From assembly GCA_013423325.1 (NCBI GenBank), contig BLJB01000039.1:1-64000 (forward strand): a stretch of 64,000 nt of DNA, written 5' to 3'. The translations under genes were made by a program, and so were the position numbers. This DNA is from Usnea hakonensis. Taxonomy: Eukaryota; Ascomycota; Lecanoromycetes; Lecanorales; Parmeliaceae. Each line of letters begins with the position of its first letter. Position 1 is the first letter of the stretch. The notes beneath the pieces are model-generated. The model worked only from the letters and a program-made list of their open reading frames with translations, did no database searches and had not been told where the DNA came from. Shown here one piece after another: positions 1 through 11,700 of this stretch.

Positions 1-3
1 TAG

Positions 4-66
4 AGAATCCCGTAATTACCTTTCATGGCTTAGGTAGACACGACGTATAAATTCAAATTCAAAAAA
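4..66 (+). repeat. left terminal inverted repeat (63 bp)
   Basis: It is identical to the reverse complement of 4291-4353 across all 63 bases and begins AGAATCCCGTAATTACC. Unlike the interior it retains CA and TG dinucleotides, so it has not been exhaustively mutated by RIP. Confidence 0.93.
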
Positions 67-3000
67 AAATACTTAGTTTAGAGTTATTCTCTATATTAAG
101 GCTACTATTATTAATAGTATAAGATATTAGAACGCTATCTTAATCTTTATCTTTTTAAGGTAAAAGCCTTATTTTAATTTTTTATCTATATATAAATCTA
201 GTATCTATATATTACTCTTTAGCTTTATAACGATTACTTTTAGATCTACTATAGCTTTTATATTAAAGCGTTTTAGCTTTTTAGTAAAATAGATTAGTTT
301 ATACTTTTTAGAGATAAAAGTTACTTTATATATTTTTATCTATTTTAGATATATCTTATAGATTATTTTAAGTATTATATAATTAGCTTCTATACTCTTT
401 TTATATACTAGTAAATAGATATTATTAATAAAGCTATTAATTTAGAGATTTAACTTTAGCTTTAAGTACTTCTTAATAAGCGATATATTAAAAAATAAAA
501 ATAGTATAGAGGATATTAAAGACCTCTATAGAATTTCTATCTTTATTAATTTTATCTTACTTATTTTCTATCTTAATATTATTAATATTACTCTTTCTAT
601 AAGGAAGCTCGATATCTAGTTTACTATCTAGAGAGAGATCCCTTTAGATTTAAAATTATAGAGAAGCCGCTTATAGAATATATTATTAAATACTTTTATT
701 ATATTTAGAGAGAGTAGACTAGCTATATATTACTTACTACTTCTCTATATTATATATATTATATTAACTATTATTTCTAGAGCTATCTCGGTAGATTTAT
801 CTCTCTATATATCTATCTACTTTAAAGGGAGAAGATTATATTTCTCTATATAGATACTAAATCTCTTAGTTATAACTATCTTTAGAGCCTTCCCTAACGT
901 ACTTAATAGGGCGATTAATTAATATAATTTTAATTCTAAATAATTATCTTTATCTAGTTTACGGAGGACTATTATATTAGTAATTTTAAACTTTTTCGAA
1001 TAATAATCTAGATCTATATATATCTAGAAGAGTCTAGTAAGCTATAGAAGAGCCTTACTAGTAATTAATTTTAAAAATCTATTTAATATTTTATTTATCT
1101 CTAGGGCCTTATTCTATTTTAGATAGAAGATTATTATTTTAACCTTCTTTTCTATTAATTTTATAATTATCTCTACTAGATTTAAATAGATTATACTCTT
1201 AATATTAGTAAGATCTATTTATAGAGGTAGTAAAAAGAAGGTCCTTTAAAATATTATAATTTTATTTTTAAATAATTCTATCGAATTAGCTTTTCTATCT
1301 TTAAATATTAGAAATTTAAATAATAGTTTTAAATTTATATTACTTTATTTAGTTTATTTAGCTAGTTTCTAGATTCCCTTCTATAACTTTTCTACTTCGT
1401 AGACTTTTTATTTAAAGTTAAATATTTTAGCTCTACTAATTATTTTATTTTAATATTTTATAATTATATACTATTTTTTTTCTTCTCGATTTTCGCGGCT
1501 ATTTTAGTATTTAGCCGCGAGGCGTTTCGCCTTCTATATAGTCTTATTATAGTTATAATTTTAGAATAATTAAGCTCTATCTAATAGATTAGTTTATAGA
1601 ATAATCTTTTTTACTACTTTCTTTAGACCTATTATAATATTTTTTAAATATTTATTTATCTCTTCTCTAGTTCTTAGTTAGCTAGAAAATAAAAAGTAGA
1701 TTAATTTTTAAATTATAATTTTTATAGCTTTTAGCTTTACTATTTTCTATACTCTTTTTCTAATAGTAGAGGCTTTTTCTATTAATAGATTAAGCTCTAT
1801 ATATATTAGAAAGTAATTAGAGTCTATTTATAGATCTAGATATACTCTATATAATTTTATTATTTTAGTTAGTCCCGATATTATAAAGATAAGGTCTATA
1901 ATACTTTTACTACCCCTCGCTCTCTAGATTATAGAGTCTTTAAAAAGTATAAATTATATATCTATTTTTATAATTATTTCTAATAGCTTATTTACTTTCT
2001 TATAGTAGCTAAACCTTCTATAATTATTCTAGTTTAAGTAGTAGAGGTTAAAGTCTTTTATTACTATTTATTCCCTCTATCTCTAGATCTCCTTTTTTAG
2101 TACTAGAAGGCTTAATAGATTATTAATAATAACTAGAGATAAGCTAGAATTATATATATTAAAAATCTAAATTACTTTTTTTTTTATAGTCCTATCCTTT
2201 CTTTTAAACTTTATAATAATAATATAAATATTTTTAGATAGAGATATCTTTTTCTATATATTAATATTAATTCTTTTATTAATATAGAGGTATATCTTTA
2301 TACTTATTTTATCTCTATATAATAGAAAGAATTTATTTATTCTAGAATTATATAATAACTTTATATATATATTCTACTAAGGTTTTTAAATTACTAAAAT
2401 ATTAATCTATTTTATCTTTAAATTATTAAGTAGTATTATTATTATTTCTAGTTTACCCCTTATATTATATTATAATATTATTAGGGTCTAGCTTTTCGTT
2501 ATAGAGAAATTAATATCTAGGAGTTTTATTTTTAGATATTTTATATCTAGACCTTTTAGATTTTAAATAGTTAGATTATCTCTATTAGTTTATAAGTTTT
2601 TATCCTAAATAAGATTCTTAGTAATATTTAGTTAATCTCCTTTATTATAAATCTCTCTAATCTTCTTATTCTAGAAGTTTTTCTAAATATTCTAGAGTCC
2701 TCTTTATCGCGATCGCTTTTTATATTAATTATATCTTATATCCTCTTCTTTCTAGATAGAACTATTATAAATTTATTAATAATTTTTAACGCTTTAGTAG
2801 GCTTTATCCTTTTTAGATTAGAGGTTACTATTAATCTTAATATTAATTTTTTTATAACTTTCTTAATCTTTTATCTCTTTTTCGAATATATCTTCTAATA
2901 CGCTACATAATCTTTATCTCTATACGCTATATATATTCTATAGGCTTTTAGAGCTACTTTATTATACTTTTTAATATTATATTTCTAATTATACTTAATA

Positions 3001-4290
3001 TATCTAGTTTTATTTTTATAGTAGATAGCTATATAGCTCTACTCCTAATAATTAAAATATTATACTATTTTATATATATAATATAATATCTTTTTTATCT
3101 CCCCCGCCTTAACTAGGCCTTTTAATATTAATCTGGAGACTATTTCTTCTATAGTAATATTAATAATTAATAACGAGTACCTTTTTTTACCCCTTTTTAA
3201 TACTAGTCTTCTTACGCTCGCTATCTACTTCGCCTTTATTATATTTAGGTCTAGATATAATCTTCTATTATTTTTTTATATCTTTCTTTTTACGGCTTCC
3301 TTATTCTCTATATCTATTATATTAATTCTTATTCTATATACTATTATAATATAGATCCTCTTTATTACTTTTATAATCTTATATTTTTTAGTAGTCTAGA
3401 TTAAGTTCTCTTTTAGAAGCTTTTTCGCCTTTATACTAATTATCTAGAATTTAATATCCCCGCTCTTTAATTACCGCGCTATTATAATATTCTTTAACGC
3501 GTATTCTACTATTTTAAAGAATATAATAAGATTTTTATTAATAATTTTTATTATAAATATTCTTTTCTCTTTCTTTTCTATTTTAATTAGAAGTTATCTT
3601 ATTTTTCTAGATTTTTTTATAATCTTTTTACAGACTTATATTATTAGCCCTATTTTTATATCCTATATTAATAGCTTTATAAAGGGATTTCTTTTATTCT
3701 AGTATCCTTCTAGAGAGCCTTAAAAGATCGGGGTACTCGACCCGCTATTTATTAAATTTTAAGGCTTATATACTTCTTTCTATATATAGGTTTTAAGATT
3801 AATCTACTATTCTTTAATAAAGGTCTAGATACTTTCTAGATTCTTTATATATATTTTCTATATAGCCGCGCTAAGCTCTCTAAATAATATATTTTTAATA
3901 ACTTTTAATATAGTAATAGCGTTACTCGCTTATTTTTTTCTATTTATTTAGCCTTTTTTAAGGCTCCTTCTATTAGTTACTCCCTTTACTAGCTAGTTAA
4001 GGGCTTAAATTATATATTCTTAACGCGTTTTTTCTACTACTACCTTATCTTCTCTACTATTATTAATTACTCCGCTCCCCTCTACTCTTACCTTAAGTCG
4101 CTTACGTGCTTCGTACGCCTCGTTACTACTATTAACTATGGATTAGAATAAGCGTCTCTCTATTCTTCTCTTCAAGTCCTTTTTTCCAATTTATAGCTAT
4201 ATAAAGATATTATCTCGCTTTATCTTTAACTAAGTAATAATATTATATAGGTAATCATAATAACGCTATAATATATATTAAATAAGAGGA

Positions 4291-4353
4291 TTTTTTGAAT
4301 TTGAATTTATACGTCGTGTCTACCTAAGCCATGAAAGGTAATTACGGGATTCT
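4291..4353 (-). repeat. right terminal inverted repeat (63 bp)
   Basis: It is the perfect inverse partner of 4-66. It ends at GGGATTCT just before two undetermined bases, which may mark an assembly junction. Confidence 0.93.
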
Positions 4354-4596
4354 NNTGATACCATCGTCTTGCGTATGTGCCATCAGGGAAAAACCTTACT
4401 ACTTCTCTGCCTGTGTGTTGCTGTTCTTTTGTAGATCTAAATACCACTTTCGTTATACCTCCGTTGGGATTTCTCTGTCTTTCATGTTCCTCCCGTTGCG
4501 ATCTCCTTCTCTAAAGCTTGAATCTTGGTAAATTCGGTCCGGATTTGGATTGACTCTTCCTCGCTGAGTCCCCGGCCCTGGCTTGTGCTCTCCTTG

Positions 4597-4750
4597 ATCT
4601 TCTTAAATAAGAGGATATAATAATTATATTTAAAGATTTACTATTATTTATCTTCGCTCTCTCTTTTTTTCTAATCCTTAATAGAGATATAAATCTAAAC
4701 TAATAGTAAAGTAGTACTAATAGATATAGTCCCTAGTAAGTTCGTCTACC
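4597..4750. other. RIP-like AT-rich spill-over segment
   Basis: About 150 bases outside the right inverted repeat again have very high AT content and essentially no CA or TG. They are separated from the element by roughly 240 bases of normal composition. This is either RIP leakage into flanking DNA or a second small degenerate repeat. I see no gene here. Confidence 0.6.
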
Positions 4751-4854
4751 TTCGATAAAAATATAATATATCGGACGATACCCTACCTACTAAAACGGAC
4801 ATCCAGCTACGTGGGGATAAAATAGACCCAGGTAATAGTTATTAGTTTGAAGCC

Positions 4855-5574
4855 ATGATTCCGTTTGGAACATCTAATCCAAAACAAGAGATCCCAGACG
4901 ACCTCCGAGTTGCTTACAAAGAGTTCAAACGCCTCTTCGAAGCTTTAGGCTGCTATCACATCCACTGCTACGCAAGAGAGCTTTACGAAAAGTCCTACGT
5001 CGCTGGTCACTTTAGGCGCTGGCCGCAGAAAATTGTCATTGCAGGATGCCTTTTCACTGCTTTTTCTACCACAAAATCGGCTCTATATACTCGACAACGC
5101 ACGACCTTGGCGCCAAAGACAAAGAAAGAAAAAGAAGTATTTGGAACCCTCCAGCGATTCTTCGTCAAGCCAATATTTAGTACCAATCGTAGCCTGATGG
5201 ACCAGGCGGCTCATGTATCTGATCTCTCTACGCCGCTGCTCTCGGCTCACAACGAGATTCAGACCTTCTGTGACCGCTTCTGTCTCCCAAGTAGCGTCGC
5301 ATCTTACGCCAGATTTCTCTTCAATTTCGCATATGAACGTGCAGACTACGACACGCACGAGACAAATGCTCTCATCGTGAGCTGCTTCTACATTGCTTGC
5401 CGTCAGATGAAGATGCAAAAGAGCTATGTAGTACTCCAGAATCTGACTAACGTTTCAACCTCAGAGATCGAAGCCACCGTCAAGGATCTTGAGGAATATT
5501 TTTCTGCTCAGCATGCAGTAGAGAAGCGCGAGCAGGAAAAGGCTGGCGGACCCAGGATATGTTTCTGCTTTTGA
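4855..5574 (+). CDS. TFIIB-like cyclin-repeat protein, probably degenerate
   Basis: This 239-residue frame starts at an ATG and carries two cyclin-box-like halves of the type found in transcription factor IIB. The first spans about residues 20-110. The second spans about residues 130-225 and contains an IACRQ segment followed by an S-EIEATVKDLE segment, the familiar end of a TFIIB repeat. The N-terminal zinc ribbon and B-finger of a true TFIIB are absent, and a lysine-rich insertion interrupts the first repeat. The frame ends 64 bases before the first ATG of an FKBP-like frame, and the reading phase of that frame continues back across this stop. It may be a divergent paralogue, or one half of a broken fusion gene beside the RIP island. 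The family call is fairly secure; whether it is functional is doubtful. Confidence 0.6.
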   Translation: MIPFGTSNPKQEIPDDLRVAYKEFKRLFEALGCYHIHCYARELYEKSYVAGHFRRWPQKIVIAGCLFTAFSTTKSALYTRQRTTLAPKTKKEKEVFGTLQRFFVKPIFSTNRSLMDQAAHVSDLSTPLLSAHNEIQTFCDRFCLPSSVASYARFLFNFAYERADYDTHETNALIVSCFYIACRQMKMQKSYVVLQNLTNVSTSEIEATVKDLEEYFSAQHAVEKREQEKAGGPRICFCF

Positions 5575-5638
5575 TGTCACCAACTCGCTCAAGGGTCTAG
5601 AGTACCAAGACCCTGGACGAGTGCGAATCGTCTATACG

Positions 5639-6112
5639 ATGTTTAATCACGAGGTACGCATACCGTTCCACTCGGCCCATGCGCAGATATCTCCCAATCG
5701 TACTGATGAAAATACGAAAAACGCCTTGACCTCTGACGAGAGTACTGAAAATAGAAGCATCCCTCGCGAGATGGTCCACTGTCGTGTCGAGAAGAAAGAC
5801 CAAAAGACCGGTACGGGCCCCATTGCAGACCATGGCGACGATGTAAACATACAATTCCGCCGGAAGCTCAGAAACGGCACACCCCTCGATTATAGCCGAT
5901 CAGGACACCAAATAGTGTTCACCATCGGAGACAATTGTATGGACATTGAGGCCTTGCACATGGGGGTGAAAGGGATGTCGGTTGGGGGAGAGCGCCGGTT
6001 AGTGGTTCCAGCATGTTTTGCGTATTCTCGTAGAGATTGGGAGGCATTTTTCGGCGAGTCGGATGCTGATTTGGAAGTCCTTCTTGACATGAAGCTGTTG
6101 AGAATTGGGTAA
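5639..6112 (+). CDS. FKBP-type peptidyl-prolyl isomerase-like protein
   Basis: The C-terminal half (about residues 55-157) resembles the FKBP domain of nuclear FKBPs such as Fpr3/Fpr4. It shows a KTGTGP start, a GDDV strand, an NGTPLDYS segment corresponding to the usual NGxxFDsS, a GVKGMSVGGERR motif and a closing LLRIG strand. FKBPs catalyse cis-trans isomerisation of prolyl bonds and bind FK506 and rapamycin. Several positions of the hydrophobic pocket look altered (for example ACFAYSRRD where AYG is usual), so activity is uncertain. I chose the first ATG, but the same phase stays open upstream to about 5550, overlapping the end of the TFIIB-like frame. The two may have been one gene before a one-base shift. 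The domain call is good; the gene boundaries are not. Confidence 0.6.
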   Translation: MFNHEVRIPFHSAHAQISPNRTDENTKNALTSDESTENRSIPREMVHCRVEKKDQKTGTGPIADHGDDVNIQFRRKLRNGTPLDYSRSGHQIVFTIGDNCMDIEALHMGVKGMSVGGERRLVVPACFAYSRRDWEAFFGESDADLEVLLDMKLLRIG

Positions 6113-7186
6113 AGTCCAAGAATGGGCAAGACATTGATTTGGTGAGATAATGATGTGTGACCTATTGACTGATATGAGAGAGGTAGAGACAGAGCTAGAA
6201 AACTCAACGAGAGTGGTATGGATTTCTTTCAAGACATCCATGATAGGCTTGGCGCGGCTTGTCAGGCTGGCTGGCTGCTGGCATACCGCGCTACGGAGGC
6301 ATTAGAGCTACCTAACCTACTTACCTTACCCTTTCAACATGAATTACTACCATTGAATATTCATGACTCTTCCGTGACAGAGACTATGGCATTGAACCCA
6401 CTTATGAAGTGACCGATGGAGGGTTGTTTTCATCCTAGTGACAATAGCCTACGAGAGCTGCTCGTAGGAAGCTTTCGATCAAAATGGCATTCCCTCAAAG
6501 TAAGATTGTTTCCAAGTCTATACGCTTTTTCATACTAATAGATAAAGGAGTAGAAATATGAACCCTCTAAATTCAAAACACAAGACCTTGGCATAAATCC
6601 CAATGACTGTTTACAGTGTCGAGAGCGTCGAGAAAATTGTCTGTTTCCCTGGTCACCCTCACCTTACTTCGACAATACAGCTATGTCATTAATCTTAGTG
6701 CGACGCGTGTGAGTTGGATATACCACCCATCCAGCGGCGGAGGAAGCAGTGCGTCTAATAGTTATCCTGTCCCCAGTCCAATGAGTGCAGCTCCACACTG
6801 TGGCGACAGTCGATGTCTTACATTAGGACCGTTTGCTTCTTTGCCACCAGCTAATGGGGAATTTATAACACAAGGCCCATAACACATCTCAATCCCCAAT
6901 GTGAGTCAAGGTGAGATTTCTAAGACATTCAAGTCATGGAGTTCACATCGTAGCAGGCCATGTCCAATCAATTCGTTACATCAAGATCAAAGGACTACCA
7001 AATTAACAACTCAAAATGTCACAACACAAGGCCTCTAACACCTCTCACTTCCCAACGTGACTTAAAGCTCAAATCTCTCATATATCCAACTCACAGCCGC
7101 ACTACTACATTTTTCCTCCACCTCCCCTTTCAAAAACCAACCGACCAACCGACCAACCGACCAACCAACCAACCAACCAACCAACC
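6113..7186. other. intergenic region without convincing gene
   Basis: Short open frames occur here but none shows a recognisable domain or a plausible intron pattern. The right part (7141-7185) is a tandem CCAACCAACCGA-like run leading up to the next start codon. Confidence 0.5.
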
Positions 7187-7521
7187 ATGGCCCCCAAAAA
7201 CGCATCCACTCCCAAACAACCCCCATCCCACCAACCCAACACCCCAACACCCCACCACCAACCACCCACACCCTCTCCTCCCCCCCCACAACCACAAACA
7301 CAGCCACAACCGCAACCACAATCACGACAGTCCCCCCAACACTCCATACTCAAACTCAAATCAACCTCGACGACCACCCTCCCGCAATACAAAACACGCT
7401 CTACAACGTCATATGCTGCCGTTGCGGTCGGGTTTTGAATCTGTTGAATATCCACTACGCATTCCAGTGCGTGCATTGCTATCACAAGCGGTGTAACAAT
7501 TGTAGGACGGTGCCTATTTGA
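7187..7521 (+). pseudogene. small Cys-rich (zinc-ribbon-like) protein with poly-C frameshift
   Basis: An ATG at 7187 opens a Pro/Gln-rich N-terminus. About 130 bases before the end, a different phase encodes a compact cysteine-rich module containing CCRCG, then CVHC and then CNNC, ending at a TGA at 7519-7521. That phase has no ATG of its own. It is reached from the 7187 phase by a one-base slip, most simply in the C run at about 7278-7287. The Cys pairs suggest a small zinc-binding domain; I do not know its function. The interruption could be a sequencing or assembly error in the homopolymer rather than a real mutation, so this may be an intact gene of about 110 codons. Confidence 0.5.
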
Positions 7522-8724
7522 GGGGGGAAGGGGGATGAGGGGAGAGGAGGGAAGAGAGAGGGACTTATGGATGGGATTTCAAGGGAGGAGATTGGCCTTG
7601 AGATGGATCATGCGGCAAAAAGTTTGGAAATTTTGAAAAGTGCAAAATGATCATATTAATATTCATATTCGCTCTTCTCAAACATTCCTTTACCTTTCCA
7701 TTCTATCAAACAGAAAAAAATTCGCCATCCTGACTCCTATCCACATCCTCGAGGGGAGGGAGGGGGAAGGAGGAGAGGGGAGAGGGGAGAGGGGAGAGGG
7801 GAGAGGGGAGAGGCTTTGGCTTGAGATTACTCATCATGCAAACAACACACCAAAACCAGAAAGAAATAGAAACAAAAATCGTGCAGAATACTCATACCCA
7901 TCTCCATACCCGCCCCTCATCCACCCTCACAAAAGCCCCTTCACCTCGCCTTATCCCCCCCAACAAAACTCATCGTCCCGAACACAATATCCATCCCCAC
8001 CTCTTCTCCCCCCCCTCCCTCCCCACACCAAAATCCCCCACCCCCTCCCTATCTCCCCCCCCAGTCCAACCCAACCATATCCCCCCAGCACAACTCCCGA
8101 ACCTACCTCCGCATATCTATCAAAGCCAATCAATAAAAACATTTCCCCCCGCCCACCCAGGTGGAGAGATGTTATATGGTTTTTGAAGAGGTAGATGTGT
8201 ACTACTTGGTTGGGATTTATATAAGTTGGTTTGGTAGAGGAGCGGGGAGGGGGGGGAGGGGGGGGGATTGTCTCTTTTTTTTCTGTTTGCTTTGGTTTAG
8301 AGATGGATGGGTTGGGGATGGATTGGAGGAGAAGGGAAAATGAGATAGTTAAGAACTAGCTAAGCTACAGTGGAAAGGGATGTGTGGGATAGGGCGTTGA
8401 GATTGGAAAAGCCTCCAAGGATGTACCTTATGTATATTGGTCGGTAGTTGTTTCAAGCAAGGAGAAGAGGAAAGTGAAATGAAGCGGTTGCTCTGAAATG
8501 GACATTGCTCTAGATACTTTCTACATGAAATTCCTGTCTACGATAACAAAAAATAAACACCAACCAACTAGCACATCTATTTCTTTCAAGATCCGATATC
8601 GTAATGTTGAGGCAGTAGGAGATGAATGAGACACCGAAACGACCGAAAGAAAATAAAAAATCCAACGCAATCTTTCCCAGTGCTATTCAATTCTACCCCT
8701 GCCAGACCATTCTATCGCATAAAC
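7522..8724. other. low-complexity intergenic DNA downstream of NR-PKS
   Basis: The segment contains a GGGGAGAGG-type purine tandem run (about 7752-7815), long C-rich stretches (7900-8160) and G-rich stretches (8240-8270). Open frames here are compositional. It includes the 3' untranslated region of the minus-strand PKS near 8700. I see no gene. Confidence 0.5.
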
Positions 8725-11700
8725 TCAATTCTCATCCGCAATCGCCTTCCTCACCGCACCCTCGAGGATCTGTCCCAGAATCTTGACCTGTGCGAAAAAA
8801 GAAGACTGTTAGTTTCATTTTCGATGCGAAGTACATACCGAGATAGGAGTAGGAGGGGAAGGAGGAGCAAACATACCTTTGGCGGCACGACCATGGAGAA
8901 ATGATCAGCCCCATCAATGACATGGCAATCGACCTTGCCCCTGACCAACTTGTCCCAACCATTGGGCCCAAAGGCATTCCTCTTGGCAAAGAACCACGAC
9001 TTCATCCCCGTCTCGGTTTCGTCGCATTGGCCCATATTGGCCTCACCATGCTCTTCGGCCATGGTACTGCCCTCCCCAGCCGGCAATTCCAACACGTTCT
9101 CCTTACCAGCCTCGCTCAGACCCTTTTGCGCCCAGATCAACGTTGTGTTGAGCGGCCTGTTGGACGGATCGACAGGTTTTGGAGTGTAGAATACGAGCGC
9201 CTTGACAGTGCTGACGAGATGCTGTTTGAGCTTCTTGGCCTGGGGCGACTCGGCCTGTCCGGCGCGCTCCACACCGGTGAACAAGCCCGCCTGCTCAATG
9301 AGCTCGACCGACGGCTCCAGCGCATCGGGCATGGCCTTGGGGACGCGCATGTCGATGAGGATGAGACCGAGGAGCTTCTCGCCGGCCTCGAGGAGCTGGC
9401 GCGAGACTTCGTAGGCGTAGACTGCACCCGCGGACCAGCCGCCGACGATGTAAGGGCCTTCGGGTTGAGTCTTTTTCAGGCCTTTGATATAAAGAGCGCA
9501 GACTTCTTCGACAGAGCATTCGTATGCGAAGGGATCACGCAGGAAAGGTGATTCGAGAGCGTAGATCGGGGTGCCGGTCTTCATGGCCGGGAGATGGATG
9601 TAGGCTGCTGCGGAGCCGGCACCGTCGGTGATGAGCATGAGGGGGGTCTCTTTGGAGGAGCGCTTGCCGCGGATGAGGACGACGTTACTCGTGTACTGTG
9701 ACAGGTCGGGTTTAGCGCTAGCGGCTGCAGGCTTAGGCTGGGCAGCCTTTCTAGCTTTTGGAGCTGATCTTGGGGCGGGAATAGTGGCCTTGACCGGGTT
9801 CATGAGTTCTGGGGCTGGTGACGACGATCCGGACGAGTCTGGAGTCTCAAAGTCACTTAGTCTCTCGTATGGCTCTGGGTCATTTGCCATGTATTCAGTA
9901 GAATGGACGGGTTTCAGAGCTGGTACCGGAGCTGGTGTTTCCTTGACTTGGGTGGGAGTCTCCACAGCCGGTGCTGCTGGAGGAGCTGGAGGAGCTGGAG
10001 GAGCTGGAGGAGCTGGAGCCGCTGCTGCCACTGGAGCTGCCGGAGCTTTTCCAAATTCCTTCGTGATGTCTGCAACTGTAGTATTGTCGGTAAAGAAGGT
10101 TGCTGGAAGCTCAAGATCCAAGTCTCGCTTAGCAGCGGAGATAATGGCAATGCTCATGAGAGAGTCTAGACCCATATCGGCAAATTCGGTTGACGGCTCC
10201 ATGTCAGCAGCGTCAAATCCGGACTCTGCACAAACGATTGCGAGCAGAGCTTCGGCAACATCTGGCTCATTGTCGTTGTCGACCGAGCTTGGTGGGGAAG
10301 ATTCATTTGCGCCTGATGCGGAGGAATCATATGCGCTGCTCGCATCGGAGTCCGGAAGGGACTTCTGCTTGCTCGTTTCGGTGAAGGCGGCCTGAGGTTC
10401 TGGCTTAGCCGGTGCAGCAGCCTTTGGCGCTGTAACCTTGGGTTGAACCGCCTTCTTGGCGGGAGCTTGGCCACCTTGCCCAAAGATGATCCTAAGGACT
10501 TTCTTCGTCATCTTGTGGAAGTACAGACCACCACATAGTGCAATGAGTCTGTCTCCATCAAAAACATAGACGTCACCAGTCATGACATTTCCCTTCTCAT
10601 TGGGCTGCATGAAGACGTAGGTGGTGTAGGTCTTTGTGTCCGAAAGCTTGTCAAAGATATGGAAAGCCTCGAAGCCAGCAGATATGTAAGCTTCATCAGA
10701 CGATAAGGCGACGTCACCATTGAGAACAAAACCAGCCAAGTGTATGATGGTATCAGTCCAATAAGGACTCTCGGTAAAAGTCCCAGCGTCGGCGTTAGGC
10801 CCAAGTTTGACTCGTGCAGCCGTGTCGCCATATCCGGTATTGTCCAGGTAGACCTCTTCAAGACCTTGGTACTTCTCACCGTAATTGACAAGGCTAGTGA
10901 ACAGTTTGTAAACGATAGGTCGCTGTAAGCGATGGCTGAGCCCCGCAACGGCAGAACTGGCAAGTGTATCCACCCTCTTGTTAACAAGATGCAGCGAGCG
11001 AGCAAACTCGGCCTTCCGCTCATCGTGCTTACCGAAGCGAACATCGCAGCTACCATGCTCATGGGAAGAGGCTTTGTCTTTGGAGTTGAACGTGACATGC
11101 ACCGACCAGTCATGATCCGCAGATTTCGCAGCGGATATCTCAATAATCTGCTGTGGGTCACTGACAGGTACCACCAAAGGATGGGTGATGTCCAAAGCCC
11201 AAAGAGACATTGGCGGGATCGCCTTTCCAGGATTTGCACCCTCATACAGGTACTTGGCCGCGGTCAATGCAATGTCGCAGAAGACGGTGGCAGGACAGAT
11301 TGCCGTATTGTCTACCAGATGGCCTTGTATGGCAGCGAACAATTTTGGTTCCGATGTGTTGGATGAGAAGGTAGCAGATATGTCGTCCCCTTTGAAGGAC
11401 TCTTTCTCAACCCACTGAACACAGGTCGTGTCAAGATGTATCCTTTCGGGTCCCGCAGGCGCAGGCGCAGGGAGCTTAGCTTGACTTTGGGGAACTCCTG
11501 GAACGAGCAGTTCCTGTTTGTAGGATGACCAATAATCTTTCAAATCGAAAGCATAGGTAGGCAACTCCAGAAGTGTAAGACAGCCTAGGTATTCATGATG
11601 GAAATCCACCCAAGCCAGTGGCTGTTTCGCAAGGTATAAGCGAGAAACAGCGTTCGAGATCGTCTTCCAATTCTCTTCATTTGATTTAAGACTTGGCAGT

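Larger units (their letters stand above)
1..4353. mobile_element. RIP-saturated DNA element with 63-bp terminal inverted repeats
   Basis: The first and last 63 bases (4-66 and 4291-4353) are perfect reverse complements, which is the hallmark of a cut-and-paste DNA transposon or a derived non-autonomous element. The roughly 4.2 kb between them is extremely AT-rich, has no long reading frame, and almost completely lacks CA and TG dinucleotides while CG, GA, GT and CC remain. That is the pattern left by repeat-induced point mutation, which converts CpA to TpA. No transposase residues can be recognised, so the superfamily cannot be assigned. Two ambiguous bases (nn, 4354-4355) abut the right end, so a target-site duplication cannot be read. 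The left end sits at the window edge. Confidence 0.82.

Noticed and set aside
6616..6882. Ser/Pro-containing open frame of 88 codons
   Set aside because: It has no domain, no intron context and ordinary intergenic composition.
7640..8343. Long Pro- and Gly-rich overlapping frames
   Set aside because: They are translations of C-rich and G-rich low-complexity DNA and lack coding character.
9137..10483. Several long frames overlapping the NR-PKS on either strand
   Set aside because: They are shadows of the ACP-TE coding sequence, whose domains fix the real frame.
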